A stretch of 45,445 nt of DNA from DAOQAU01 sp964640325 (GTDB lineage: Bacteria > Cyanobacteriota > Vampirovibrionia > Gastranaerophilales > Gastranaerophilaceae): positions 1 through 45,445 of the forward strand of contig CAZXID010000014.1 of NCBI GenBank assembly GCA_964640325.1, read 5' to 3'. The notes beneath the pieces are model-generated. The model saw nothing but the letters and a program-made list of their open reading frames with translations, was not told where the DNA came from and searched no databases. Below are positions 24,631 to 33,040 of the stretch, in pieces. The translations under genes were made by a program, and so were the position numbers. Within the stretch, counting starts at the first letter, position 1. Each line of letters opens with the position of its first letter.

Positions 24631-25368
24631 ATGATTAACAGTCTTTCGAAAGATTCACATATAACCCACTCGTTGCCGTCGGTAACAAACCGTAAAGGGA
24701 GTGGAGTGTGCCTTAAGAAAAGAGAGATTGGTGTACCTGCGAACAATAGTAACATAATTATGAAAAAACCCGCTGCGACAAGTTTCAGCGGGTTTTCAAA
24801 TATTTATACAAGCAAAAGCTTTAAAAATTTTTTAGAAATAGCCACCGATAATGAACCGGTTTTCAGTGCAGCTTTTGCCGTATTACTTACATGTATTTTA
24901 AGACCGGCATCAATAATGAGCTTGCCCGGACAAAAGAATAAAGATGATAAAAAATATGCTGCAGCCCATTCAATGGCCTCAGGCATAATGGGATATATGT
25001 TATCCTTAATTCTATTTTCACCTTTAGCTGCAGCAATAGATAAAATAGCTGAAAATCCACAAGAATATCTTAAGGAAGAAGCAAAACATTTTAGCAATAA
25101 AAAAGCAGGGAATTTTAAAGGGACGGCCAAATTCAAACTGGCATCAAGGTTAATGAAAATGGGAACAGAGGCCCTAATCGCTGTTCCAAGAGCGATAGTA
25201 ACAATAGCCCTAATCCCGCCGATTTTAAAATATGTATTTGGCTGGGAAAAGAAATCTTCCGGTGCGAAAGAAAAAGCTGTTAATGCTCAAGATTACGCAT
25301 CTATAAATTTCAAAAGTAAAAAAAATCAACATAAAAAAGTTTTTCAAAACTTTGCGGGAGTAAAATAG
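24631..25368 (+). CDS. Membrane protein of unknown function, tandem member 1
   Basis: The 245-residue protein has a hydrophilic N-terminus of about 55 residues ending in TSFSGF, then three hydrophobic segments: about 73-95 (AAFAVLLTCILRPASIM), 115-140 (MASGIMGYMLSLILFSPLAAAI) and 185-205 (ALIAVPRAIVTIALIPPIL), with a basic tail. I do not recognise a family. AGGAG is 3 bases before the ATG at 24631; an earlier in-frame TTG (24619) overlaps that site and is rejected. The stop overlaps the next start by one base (TAGTG). The order and spacing of the hydrophobic segments match the next protein, so the two are probably distant paralogues acting together. Confidence 0.78.
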   Translation: MINSLSKDSHITHSLPSVTNRKGSGVCLKKREIGVPANNSNIIMKKPAATSFSGFSNIYTSKSFKNFLEIATDNEPVFSAAFAVLLTCILRPASIMSLPGQKNKDDKKYAAAHSMASGIMGYMLSLILFSPLAAAIDKIAENPQEYLKEEAKHFSNKKAGNFKGTAKFKLASRLMKMGTEALIAVPRAIVTIALIPPILKYVFGWEKKSSGAKEKAVNAQDYASINFKSKKNQHKKVFQNFAGVK

Positions 25369-26279
25369 TGAAAGTAAATTTCAACAACAACTACATAAAT
25401 TCAACAAAATGCTCTGAGTACAAAAATTCAAAAGTAGCCTCAAGCACTAATTTTACAGGAAAAAACAGTTCATTGTTAAAAATTATATTTGACCCTTTTG
25501 CAAATTCAAACAACAAAACAGTAAATTGGGTTACTGACAAAATTGCCCGTGCTTATTCCCCCGTTTTGAGAAGCAAAAGCGTTGAGAAATTCGTCACGAA
25601 ATATGAAAAATCAAACATAGCGGCACATTTATCAGCAATAATAGCAACAACAATAAGTGCCCTTTACATTACCAAAACTTTGGGCAACAAAAAACTTGAT
25701 ACTGAAAAAAGAAGGACATTGGCAATTAATCAGGCTTTGGTTGCGGTGACTTCTTTAGCGGGAAGTTATGGACTTGAAAAACTTGTAGCAAAACCGATTG
25801 ACGGATATACAAACAAACAAGGACAACATGTTGACGGATTTGTTGACAGATTCAGAAAAGCAAACATTGAATATATTAATAACTTAGAAGATGCCGAACT
25901 TGAAAGATTGCGCCTTAAAAATATTAAATTAGAAGAAGTTAATTTTGAAAAAATTAATCTTGAAGAATTATTGAAAAACAAAAATGTTAGTGACTCCCAA
26001 ATTGAATCTTTGAAAGAAACACCGATTTTAAAAGAAATTCAAAAATTCTTAAGCCCCGCAGAGCTTATTTCCGCCGAAAGGGCAAAAAGAGTAAATAAAA
26101 TTATAGACAAATGGGTTGACGGCATAAGAGTCGCAAAAACATTAATAATATTTGGATTCATCTTCAGATTTTTCGCCCCTGTAGTCGTAACACCGGTTGC
26201 AAATGCAATCGGCAGCAAAATTAACTCAAAAAAACAACCAAAGGCCGCAGAGCAAAAACCTGCTGAAGTAAAAAAATAA
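25368..26279 (+). CDS. Membrane protein of unknown function, tandem member 2
   Basis: The 303-residue protein starts MKVNFNNNYINSTKCSEYK and carries a TNFTGK motif near residue 29. Hydrophobic segments lie at about 82-103 (AAHLSAIIATTISALYI), 120-137 and 245-272 (VAKTLIIFGFIFRFFAPVVVTPVANAI). Between the second and third is a charged Leu-rich block with pentapeptide-like LxLKNIKLEEVNFEKINLEELL. It ends in a Lys/Pro/Ala-rich tail. GTG start is fixed by the overlap with the upstream stop and a GGGAG. Compared with member 1 it has the extra charged insert. Function unknown; a membrane complex with member 1 is inference. Confidence 0.78.
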   Translation: MKVNFNNNYINSTKCSEYKNSKVASSTNFTGKNSSLLKIIFDPFANSNNKTVNWVTDKIARAYSPVLRSKSVEKFVTKYEKSNIAAHLSAIIATTISALYITKTLGNKKLDTEKRRTLAINQALVAVTSLAGSYGLEKLVAKPIDGYTNKQGQHVDGFVDRFRKANIEYINNLEDAELERLRLKNIKLEEVNFEKINLEELLKNKNVSDSQIESLKETPILKEIQKFLSPAELISAERAKRVNKIIDKWVDGIRVAKTLIIFGFIFRFFAPVVVTPVANAIGSKINSKKQPKAAEQKPAEVKK

Positions 26280-26323
26280 TTTTAAGGCTAGGGAAAAATC
26301 AGGATTTATTCCACGCCCTGTTT

Positions 26324-27793
26324 TTAAACTTTTAAAATTTTCTTTAATTCGCCAATCATAACATCTTCGTAGTGTTGTGCCCTTTCCTGTGTCTTTGCTT
26401 CAAATCGAAGTGTAAAAACAGGCTCTGTATTGCTTTGCCTGATAAGCGCAAATCCGCCGTCAAAGATTATCCTAAGTCCGTCAAGGGTTACAATTTCCTT
26501 AATTTTTTCCCCAAACAAATCGGGGTTTTTATTAACAATTTTTTCAAAGTCTTTTAAAGTAGGTCTTTTTAATTCATCAGGACAAGGGAATCTCACTTCC
26601 TGTGATGAAAAAACCTCATCAAAGGGCTTCAACAACTGTTCGATTTTAAAATCGGGGTTTTGACGTTTTTTATTTGCAACAATTTCTATAATTCTGCACC
26701 CCGCATAAACAGCATCATCAAAGCCATGGTATCTGTCTTTAAAGAAAATATGTCCGCTCATTTCGCCTGCCAGTATTGCTCCTGTTTCTTTCATTTTACC
26801 TTTAATAAAACCGTGCCCTGTTTTGCACATAACAGCCTCACCGCCAAGTTCGTTTATTTTGTCGTAAAGAACTTGCGAACATTTGACCTCGGACACGATA
26901 ACCGGTTTTTTATGAGCATCTTTCATTTTTTCAATCACATCTTGCGCGTAAATCAAAAGGAGTTTGTCGCCTGTCATGCTTTTGCCGTTGGAGTCTATAA
27001 CCCCTATCCTGTCCGAATCTCCGTCAAAAGCTATTCCAAAGTCGGCGCCTGTTTCCAAAACTTTCTTTTTAATATCCGTTAAAGTTCTTTCGTCGCTTGG
27101 ATTTGGGTGATGATGAGGAAAATTTCCGTTAGGGCTTGAATAAAGTTCAACCACCTGACAGCCCAAAGCTCTGTATAAATTAGGCGCAACGACTCCGCCT
27201 GTAGCGTTTGCACTGTCAACAACAACCTTTATGCCTTCACCTACTCTGCCGAAATTTTTCTTCATAACTTCAACATAATCGGGGATTAAATCGTAGTGTT
27301 TTAAACTCCCCACATTAGTCGATAAAACAGCTTTTTCAGATTCTTTTAAAGTGTATTCTTTAACTTCTCTTATCTGAAATTCATTCAATGACTGCTTGTT
27401 AAAAGTCATCTTTAAACCGTTATACTGACTGGGGTTGTGGCTTGCAGTTATAATTAACGCCCCTGTTATTTCTTCATCACCCTTGACACAAGGGTCTATT
27501 CCGACCACTTCCGAATAGTATCCGATAGGAGTCGGTGCAAGTCCCAAGTCCACAACATTGGCACCTGTAGAAATAACACCGTTAATAAGTGCTTTTGCAA
27601 GTGCCGGAGAATGGTTCCTGGCATCTTGTGTTACTGTAATCCACATCTGAGGAGGCGTTTTTCTTGATTTTGCACCTATGTATTGAACAAAACCTTTTCC
27701 GATATAGTAAAAAAGTTCTTCCGTTATATCTTTTCCATAAATTCCTCTTATATCATTTTTCCCGAATGCGGTTTCCAATAATTGCGCAGCCAT
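26324..27793 (-). CDS. Phosphoglucomutase/phosphomannomutase family protein
   Basis: The 489-residue alpha-D-phosphohexomutase interconverts hexose 1- and 6-phosphates for glycogen, LPS or exopolysaccharide precursors. Motifs: N-terminal FGKNDIRGIYG, phosphoserine loop TASHNP, metal loop DGDSDRIG, sugar-binding GEMSGHIFF, and the phosphate-binding RQSNTEP in domain 4. These favour the dual-specificity PMM/PGM (AlgC/ManB-like) type; substrate choice cannot be read from motifs alone. AGGAG sits 6 bases before the ATG. Single gene, with a repeat upstream. Confidence 0.92.
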   Translation of the reverse strand: MAAQLLETAFGKNDIRGIYGKDITEELFYYIGKGFVQYIGAKSRKTPPQMWITVTQDARNHSPALAKALINGVISTGANVVDLGLAPTPIGYYSEVVGIDPCVKGDEEITGALIITASHNPSQYNGLKMTFNKQSLNEFQIREVKEYTLKESEKAVLSTNVGSLKHYDLIPDYVEVMKKNFGRVGEGIKVVVDSANATGGVVAPNLYRALGCQVVELYSSPNGNFPHHHPNPSDERTLTDIKKKVLETGADFGIAFDGDSDRIGVIDSNGKSMTGDKLLLIYAQDVIEKMKDAHKKPVIVSEVKCSQVLYDKINELGGEAVMCKTGHGFIKGKMKETGAILAGEMSGHIFFKDRYHGFDDAVYAGCRIIEIVANKKRQNPDFKIEQLLKPFDEVFSSQEVRFPCPDELKRPTLKDFEKIVNKNPDLFGEKIKEIVTLDGLRIIFDGGFALIRQSNTEPVFTLRFEAKTQERAQHYEDVMIGELKKILKV

Positions 27794-27824
27794 AATATCT
27801 CCTATTTACTCTAAACTTATTATC

Positions 27825-27923
27825 TACCCCTCACCCCAGCCCTCTCCCCCAAGGGGCGAGGGGGAATTTCGGCATTTCTTCTCCCCTTGCGGGAGAAGGT
27901 GGCTGAAAGCCGGATGAGGGGTA
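27825..27923. repeat. 99-base GC-rich repeat with 9-base terminal inverted repeats
   Basis: It begins tacccctca and ends tgaggggta, with two inner hairpins (CCCC..GGGG and cttctcccc...gggagaag). It is far richer in GC than its surroundings. 'CCTCACCCCAGCCCTCTCCC' elements of this kind occur in many unrelated genomes. It separates pgm/pmm from the ABC permease promoter. Confidence 0.8.
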
Positions 27924-27965
27924 AATGTTAAATTTACACAACCTCTTTCCTGTTCCCTTTTATAG

Positions 27966-27977
27966 TATAATACAAAT
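27966..27977 (+). promoter_or_regulatory. -10 box 6 bases before the ABC permease ATG (predicted leaderless start)
   Basis: TATAAT at 27966-27971, ATG at 27978, no Shine-Dalgarno. Transcription would start at or next to the A of ATG. Confidence 0.62.
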
Positions 27978-28862
27978 ATGAAGAGTTTTTTATCAAAAGT
28001 GTCGAATAATGCATCTTTTGCTGGCTGGGTTTTTATTTTTCCGGCACTTTTGGGGACTTTTATTTTTATAATAATCCCTGTAATCTGCTCTTTGGGCTTA
28101 AGCTTTATGGATTGGGATTTGCTCACCAAAGCACATTTTGTCGGATTAGAAAATTACAAAGAAATTTTTACCGAGCCGCTGTTTGGCAAAATTCTTTTAA
28201 ATACTGTGGTTTATGCGCTTTCAACTTCTGTTTTTGCGGTGATAATTCCTTTACTTCTGGCCTGTATTTTAAATTCAAAAATAAGAGGCTCCGAATTTTA
28301 TAAAACCGCTTATTTTTTGCCTTTTGTCACTCCTATGATTGTAATAGCAGTGATTTGGCAGTGGATTTTTGATCCCAATATCGGGATTTTAAATTATGTT
28401 CTAAAACTAAATATTAACTGGCTTTATGATGTAAACTTTGCCATGCCGGCTCTTATAATAGTTTCTGTTTGGAAATTAATCGGATATAATATGGTGATTT
28501 TTTTATCGGGATTAAGCGCGATAAACCAGTCACTTTTTGAAGCTGCAAAAATCGACGGCGCAAACTTTTTTGATACCTTCAGATTTGTAACTGTTCCGCT
28601 TTTGTCACCCACGATATTTTTTGTGGTAATAATCACATGCATAAGTTCTTTTCAGGTTTTTGATTTGATTTATTTAATGACCCAAGGCGGACCATTAGAC
28701 AGCACAAATGTTTTGGTTTATGCCGTTTACAAAAACGCTTTTGAATATTTTAAAATAGGCAAAGCAAGTGCTATTGCCTACGTTTTATTTTTCATAATTT
28801 TGATTTTAACCGCCGCCCAATGGCAGCTTCGCAAAAAATTTGTTTACAGCGAAAGTGATTAA
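27978..28862 (+). CDS. Orphan carbohydrate-type ABC transporter permease (MalF/UgpA family)
   Basis: The 294-residue protein has six membrane segments and the permease EAA loop (EAAKIDGANFFDTFRFVTVPLLSP), which docks onto the ATPase. The N-terminal PALLGTFIFIIIPVICSLGLSF and the TQGGPLDSTNVLVYAVYKNAF block are typical of the first permease of sugar or glycerol-phosphate importers. The partner permease, binding protein and ATPase are not in the window. The gene is monocistronic and convergent with nadE (4-base 3' overlap), so its partners must be encoded elsewhere. Substrate unknown. Confidence 0.88.
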   Translation: MKSFLSKVSNNASFAGWVFIFPALLGTFIFIIIPVICSLGLSFMDWDLLTKAHFVGLENYKEIFTEPLFGKILLNTVVYALSTSVFAVIIPLLLACILNSKIRGSEFYKTAYFLPFVTPMIVIAVIWQWIFDPNIGILNYVLKLNINWLYDVNFAMPALIIVSVWKLIGYNMVIFLSGLSAINQSLFEAAKIDGANFFDTFRFVTVPLLSPTIFFVVIITCISSFQVFDLIYLMTQGGPLDSTNVLVYAVYKNAFEYFKIGKASAIAYVLFFIILILTAAQWQLRKKFVYSESD

Positions 28863-30331
28863 TAAAACTTCTGCACGATAGGAATAGCAACATTTGAACA
28901 AAACGCCCTTTGAGTAAGCCTTACGCCCATGCAGGTTTGTTTCCTTTTGTACTGCGCATGATAAATCCGCCTAATCGTATCATCAACCAATGCTTTATCG
29001 TGGTTCTTGTAAATTTCACTGACCGGAAGCTCTTTTTCTATATACATTTCAATGATTTCATCAAGAATTTTGTACTTTGGAAGTGTATCTTCATCAATTT
29101 GTCCCGGCCTTAACTCAGCCGAAGGTGCTTTAGATATAATATCTTGGGGAATAACCTCGCCTTTTCTGTTAATCCAATTAGAAAGCGCGTAAACTCTGGT
29201 TTTGGTTAAATCTCCGATAAGATTGTATCCGCCTACCATATCCCCGTATAAGGTCGCATAACCCATTGCAACTTCTGATTTGTTGCCTGTGGAAAGTACC
29301 AAATGATGCTCCCTGTTTGAGAAAAACATCAATATAATCCCGCGAAGCCTTGCCTGCAAATTTTCTTCTGCAACATCGTGTTTTCTTTCTTTTGCCACAT
29401 CTTCGATAAAATGGTCAAAAAGCTCTGTTATCGGCATTGTTCTTGTCTTAATAGCAAGATTTTTCGCAAGTTTTTCAGAATCCTTGACACTGCCTTCGGA
29501 AGAAAACATGCTCGGCATCAAAATACCCGAAACATTTTTATTTCCTAAGGCGCTGACCGCCAAAGCGGCGGTCAGCGCCGAATCTATCCCGCCAGAAAGT
29601 CCCAAAAGAACTTTTTTAAACCCAAAAACATCGCAATATTCTCTTAAAGCAAAAGTCAGAACTTCAAAAACTTCCTGCTCAAAACAATAAAACGGCTCTT
29701 TGTATTTTGCAGAAAAATTAACTATTTTCAATTCTTCCCCGCAAATCGGTGCCTGCCAAACCTGTTCGCCTTTTTGATTTAGTGCAAAGCTTTGTCCCGC
29801 ATAAATATTTTCATCTGCCATAGCAACGGCGTTTACATAAACAAATTTGCAATCGTGACCTTTAAGGAATTTTTTTGCAGCGGCGATATTTTTTCTGTTT
29901 GACTCTATTGTGAAAGGAGCATTTTTTGCCCAAATAAAAACATCACAAGCAGTATTAAGGATTAAATTTTCCGAAACAACAAGGTTTTTGTCTTTAAAAG
30001 TAAATTTTCCGCCTTCAAGAACCTGAATTTTCCCCTCAAAAATAACTAAAAATTTGTTGTAGCATTTGTCGAAACAAAACGCACAAGAACCCAAAATAAC
30101 AGGGATTTTATATTTTTTTTCAACAATTTTATTAAGAAAATCGTCCTGTTTTTTCAAAAATTCCCTATCCATGCACAAATCTTTAATCCCTGTCGAACAA
30201 AGCGTTTGTTGAGGAAAAACTACAATTTCCGCCTTACTTTTAACCGCGGATTCTATATTTTCAACAACTTTTTTAAAATTATTTTCAAAATCTCCTGTTC
30301 GTAATTTAACTTGCGCTAAAGCAATTTTCAT
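28859..30331 (-). CDS. nadE: NAD+ synthetase with degenerate glutaminase domain
   Basis: The 490-residue protein makes NAD from deamido-NAD and ATP. The C-terminal synthetase (about 225-490) is intact: SGGIDS (246-251), LSTGNKSE, a YGDMVGGYN-like block and DxPSAELRPGQ. The N-terminal nitrilase-like domain, which normally frees ammonia from glutamine, looks damaged. The catalytic Glu position reads VVFPQQT (Gln41), and the usual ICEDIW stretch with the nucleophile Cys cannot be found; residues about 115-130 run straight into the following strand (CDVFIWAKNAPF). The protein is about 50-80 residues shorter than glutamine-dependent NadE. It probably uses free ammonia. GGGAG precedes the ATG; it is the last gene after ftsQ (11-base gap). 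Confidence 0.9.
   Translation of the reverse strand: MKIALAQVKLRTGDFENNFKKVVENIESAVKSKAEIVVFPQQTLCSTGIKDLCMDREFLKKQDDFLNKIVEKKYKIPVILGSCAFCFDKCYNKFLVIFEGKIQVLEGGKFTFKDKNLVVSENLILNTACDVFIWAKNAPFTIESNRKNIAAAKKFLKGHDCKFVYVNAVAMADENIYAGQSFALNQKGEQVWQAPICGEELKIVNFSAKYKEPFYCFEQEVFEVLTFALREYCDVFGFKKVLLGLSGGIDSALTAALAVSALGNKNVSGILMPSMFSSEGSVKDSEKLAKNLAIKTRTMPITELFDHFIEDVAKERKHDVAEENLQARLRGIILMFFSNREHHLVLSTGNKSEVAMGYATLYGDMVGGYNLIGDLTKTRVYALSNWINRKGEVIPQDIISKAPSAELRPGQIDEDTLPKYKILDEIIEMYIEKELPVSEIYKNHDKALVDDTIRRIYHAQYKRKQTCMGVRLTQRAFCSNVAIPIVQKFY
29549..29579. repeat. Perfect 13-base inverted repeat inside nadE
   Basis: ggcgctgaccgcc (29549-29561), loop aaagc, ggcggtcagcgcc (29567-29579). It encodes the conserved ALTAALAVSA helix just after SGGIDS, so it looks like a functional codon stretch that is also a strong hairpin. 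Confidence 0.8.
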
Positions 30332-30342
30332 ATTTTATCTCC

Positions 30343-31206
30343 CTATTCTAATTTAATATAACTGGCATCTTTCCAACGCAGATCAACATATTTAATCTTT
30401 TTATCCAAAGTTTTTATCTGAGGCAAAATCGAAGGAAGTTTCTTTATGCGTTCAAAAACATTATCATCCAAAACTCCCAATCGAATATTTGCGGTATCAA
30501 GCTTGACATAAACATCATCAGGAAGCCTAAAATCAATATATTCGACTTCTTCTCCTGCGTAAACCTCAACTGCTTTTGCAATTTTTTCAATAAGCCTTAT
30601 TTTTGAATTATCCCAATTTCTGTAATCATCGCCTCTAAGCCCATAGGATAAAACTAAAATTGTTCTGAAAGACTTATTTAAAGGCATGTAATCTCTGCCG
30701 ATAAGCTTTCCGCCTCTTGCAAAAAAAGCAATCGGAGGAACATCGGCAGCAGGTGAAATTGTAATTATCGGAACTCTTTCCTGAATTATAATCTGCAGTC
30801 TCGCGGGAAACCAAAAGCGCCTTATAAAAACATTCTCAACCGGTTCTAATTGCATAATGTTCCGCTTTATGTCATCCGTTTCAATTAAATAAACCGGTTC
30901 GCTGGGAATATCAGTTCTGCGAAGTGCCGCAAGAATTTTATAAGAAGGAACTATTTTATTATTCAAAATCTCCAAAGCAGGGTTTTCAAGCGAATTAAAA
31001 ACATTTTTAGGCAGATACCACTGAGGCATTCTCAACAAATAATACCCGAAAAACAAAAGAAAAATTATTGTCATAAGCCTTGCAAAGGCACGAAAACGCT
31101 TAATCCACATCTGCGTTTGACGAACTTTACGCTCCATTTTGTTTTTTTGCAAACGCCTTTGAACATTAACAGGACTTATTTTTTCTTCCTCTTGAAAATC
31201 ACTCAT
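30343..31206 (-). CDS. ftsQ: Cell division protein FtsQ/DivIB family
   Basis: The 287-residue protein has a basic cytoplasmic tail (1-35), one membrane segment (about 36-60, ARLMTIIFLLFFGYYLL), a POTRA-like domain (about 95-160, with PVENVFIRRFWFPARLQIIIQERVPI) and the beta domain behind it. FtsQ links early and late divisome proteins in the periplasm. The start overlaps the ddl stop (TAATG), and its position after murC-murB-ddl is the classical division and cell-wall cluster order. No ftsA or ftsZ follows; nadE does. Confidence 0.85.
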   Translation of the reverse strand: MSDFQEEEKISPVNVQRRLQKNKMERKVRQTQMWIKRFRAFARLMTIIFLLFFGYYLLRMPQWYLPKNVFNSLENPALEILNNKIVPSYKILAALRRTDIPSEPVYLIETDDIKRNIMQLEPVENVFIRRFWFPARLQIIIQERVPIITISPAADVPPIAFFARGGKLIGRDYMPLNKSFRTILVLSYGLRGDDYRNWDNSKIRLIEKIAKAVEVYAGEEVEYIDFRLPDDVYVKLDTANIRLGVLDDNVFERIKKLPSILPQIKTLDKKIKYVDLRWKDASYIKLE

Positions 31207-32156
31207 TACTTATTCAAACCCGCACTGTTTAAAATTAATAATACCAAATTATCATAATCAATTCCCATGCAAGCAGCTTGCGCAGGAAGATCGCTTGTAT
31301 CGGTCATTCCGGGACTTGTATTAACCTCAAGAACGTAAGGAATATCACCGACTATATGAAAATCCACTCTTGAAACCCCTGAACAACCTGTAATTTTATG
31401 GGCTTTAACTGCAAGCTCTTTAATTTCTCCAGTCATCTGCTCAGAAATTTCAGCCGGCAAAATAAAATCCGTCATACCTTTTGTATATTTTGCTTCATAA
31501 TCGTACCACTCGTTTTTTGGACGAAGTTCAAGGATTTCAGTTGCGAAAGTTTTATCCCCGTCATCCAAAACGCCTACGGTTGAACAAATTCCGACCAAAT
31601 ATTCTTCAATAAGCACGTCAGGATTATATTTTTGCGCCTCTTTAACTGCATTTATAAGTTCAGCCTCATTTTCAACCTTGCTCATTCCAAAGCTTGACCC
31701 CTCTGAAACAGGCTTTATCATAAGCGGGTATTTTAACGTTTTTACCGCCTTTAGAATATCTTGGTCTTTTTGTATAAAAACCGATTTAATAAGCGGGATT
31801 TGAGCGGTAGAAAGAATTTTTTTCGTATATTCTTTATTCATACACACTGCGCTTGCCATAACCCCACAGCCCGTGTAAGGGATTTTCAAAATTTCTAAAA
31901 GCCCCTGAATACAGCCGTCTTCGCCATATTTTCCGTGAAGTGCGTTATAGGCAATTTCAAACTTTCCTTCTTTTAATTTTTGAGATATATTTTCATCAAC
32001 ATCAACAAGAACAGCGTTTTTAAACCCAAACCTCAAAAGTGCACAGTGACAATTTTTGCCCGAGCGAAGCGAAACTTCGCGCTCAGAAGACATTCCTCCG
32101 CATAAAACTGCTATTTTTGCGCCTTTATTTATTTTTGACCGTACAGAATATTGCAT
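31206..32156 (-). CDS. ddl: D-alanine--D-alanine ligase
   Basis: The 316-residue ATP-grasp enzyme makes the D-Ala-D-Ala dipeptide of peptidoglycan. Seen: the N-terminal VLCGGMSSEREVSLRSG, HGKYGEDGCIQGLLE, the GSSFGMSKV loop that closes over the substrate, RVDFHI, and the C-terminal metal-binding EVNTSPGMTDTSDLP. Length is normal. GAGAGG is 8 bases before the ATG, which supports a start overlapping murB by 28 bases. Confidence 0.94.
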   Translation of the reverse strand: MQYSVRSKINKGAKIAVLCGGMSSEREVSLRSGKNCHCALLRFGFKNAVLVDVDENISQKLKEGKFEIAYNALHGKYGEDGCIQGLLEILKIPYTGCGVMASAVCMNKEYTKKILSTAQIPLIKSVFIQKDQDILKAVKTLKYPLMIKPVSEGSSFGMSKVENEAELINAVKEAQKYNPDVLIEEYLVGICSTVGVLDDGDKTFATEILELRPKNEWYDYEAKYTKGMTDFILPAEISEQMTGEIKELAVKAHKITGCSGVSRVDFHIVGDIPYVLEVNTSPGMTDTSDLPAQAACMGIDYDNLVLLILNSAGLNK

Positions 32157-33040
32157 ATTTGTGCCTCTCTTTTTGATTTTTCGCCAAAAAACTTTACCTC
32201 AGGCGACAATTCAATAGTATATTTATCTTTGACCAAATTATACATCTTCAACATCAATTCCAAAACGTCCTCAGATGTTGCGTTTTTGGCATTTACAATA
32301 AAATTGGCATGATTTTGCCAAACTTTTGCGCCGCCAAATTCAAGTTTTTTTGCACCTGCCTTATCCAAAAGCCTCCCTGCTGAATCATTTTCAGGATTTT
32401 TAAAGATACTTCCGGCATTGGGAGTATTTAAAGCCGGCTGAAAATTTTTCCGAAATTCCATATTTCGCTCAACCAAAGCATCAATTTCTTCTCTTTTTGC
32501 TTTTTTAAGTTCAAATTCTGCCGAAAGCAAAATGTAAGGTTTTTTTTGTAAAACAGAAGTTCTGTAAGCACAACACAAATCCTTTTTCTCAAGCACCAAA
32601 ACTTCTTTCTTTTGCGTGTCAAAAACACAGCAGCTTACCAATAAATCACTTATACATTGAGCATGCGCAGATGCATTCATGTAAATATTTCCACCCAGAG
32701 ATCCCGGAAACCCTATCATAAACTCAAAACCCGTGAGTCCGCTTTCTTGAGCTTTTTTAGCCAATAAAGGACCCTTCACCCCGCAATCTACGTATATTTT
32801 TGTGCCTTTAATTTCAAATTTATCAAGTTTTGAAGTGCTTATAACATAACCTTTTATACCTTTTGAAGACACTAAAACATTAGACCAGCTTCCAAAAATC
32901 AAAGGATTATCAAGGGTTTTTAGCAGATGAACAAATTCCTGTTGAGTCTTTGGAAAGTAAAGTTTTTCAGCCGCCCCGCCAATCTTAAACGAGGTAAGAT
33001 TTTTTAACTCAAAATTGTATTTAACTTCAATATCTGTCAT
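32129..33040 (-). CDS. murB: UDP-N-acetylenolpyruvoylglucosamine reductase MurB
   Basis: The 303-residue FAD enzyme reduces enolpyruvyl-UDP-GlcNAc to UDP-MurNAc. The FAD-binding TSFKIGGAAEKLYFP, GSWSNVLVS and GFPGSLGGNIYMNASAH are in order, followed by AYRTS, GSIFKNPE (proton-donor Ser) and the C-terminal ELSPEVKFFGE with the catalytic Glu. It overlaps murC by 4 bases (ATGA) and ddl by 28 bases. Length is usual. Confidence 0.95.
   Translation of the reverse strand: MTDIEVKYNFELKNLTSFKIGGAAEKLYFPKTQQEFVHLLKTLDNPLIFGSWSNVLVSSKGIKGYVISTSKLDKFEIKGTKIYVDCGVKGPLLAKKAQESGLTGFEFMIGFPGSLGGNIYMNASAHAQCISDLLVSCCVFDTQKKEVLVLEKKDLCCAYRTSVLQKKPYILLSAEFELKKAKREEIDALVERNMEFRKNFQPALNTPNAGSIFKNPENDSAGRLLDKAGAKKLEFGGAKVWQNHANFIVNAKNATSEDVLELMLKMYNLVKDKYTIELSPEVKFFGEKSKREAQICNILYGQK

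Noticed and set aside
27824..28129. Reverse-strand ORF of 101 residues across the GC-rich repeat and permease start
   Set aside because: Half is translated repeat and half is antisense to the ABC permease gene.
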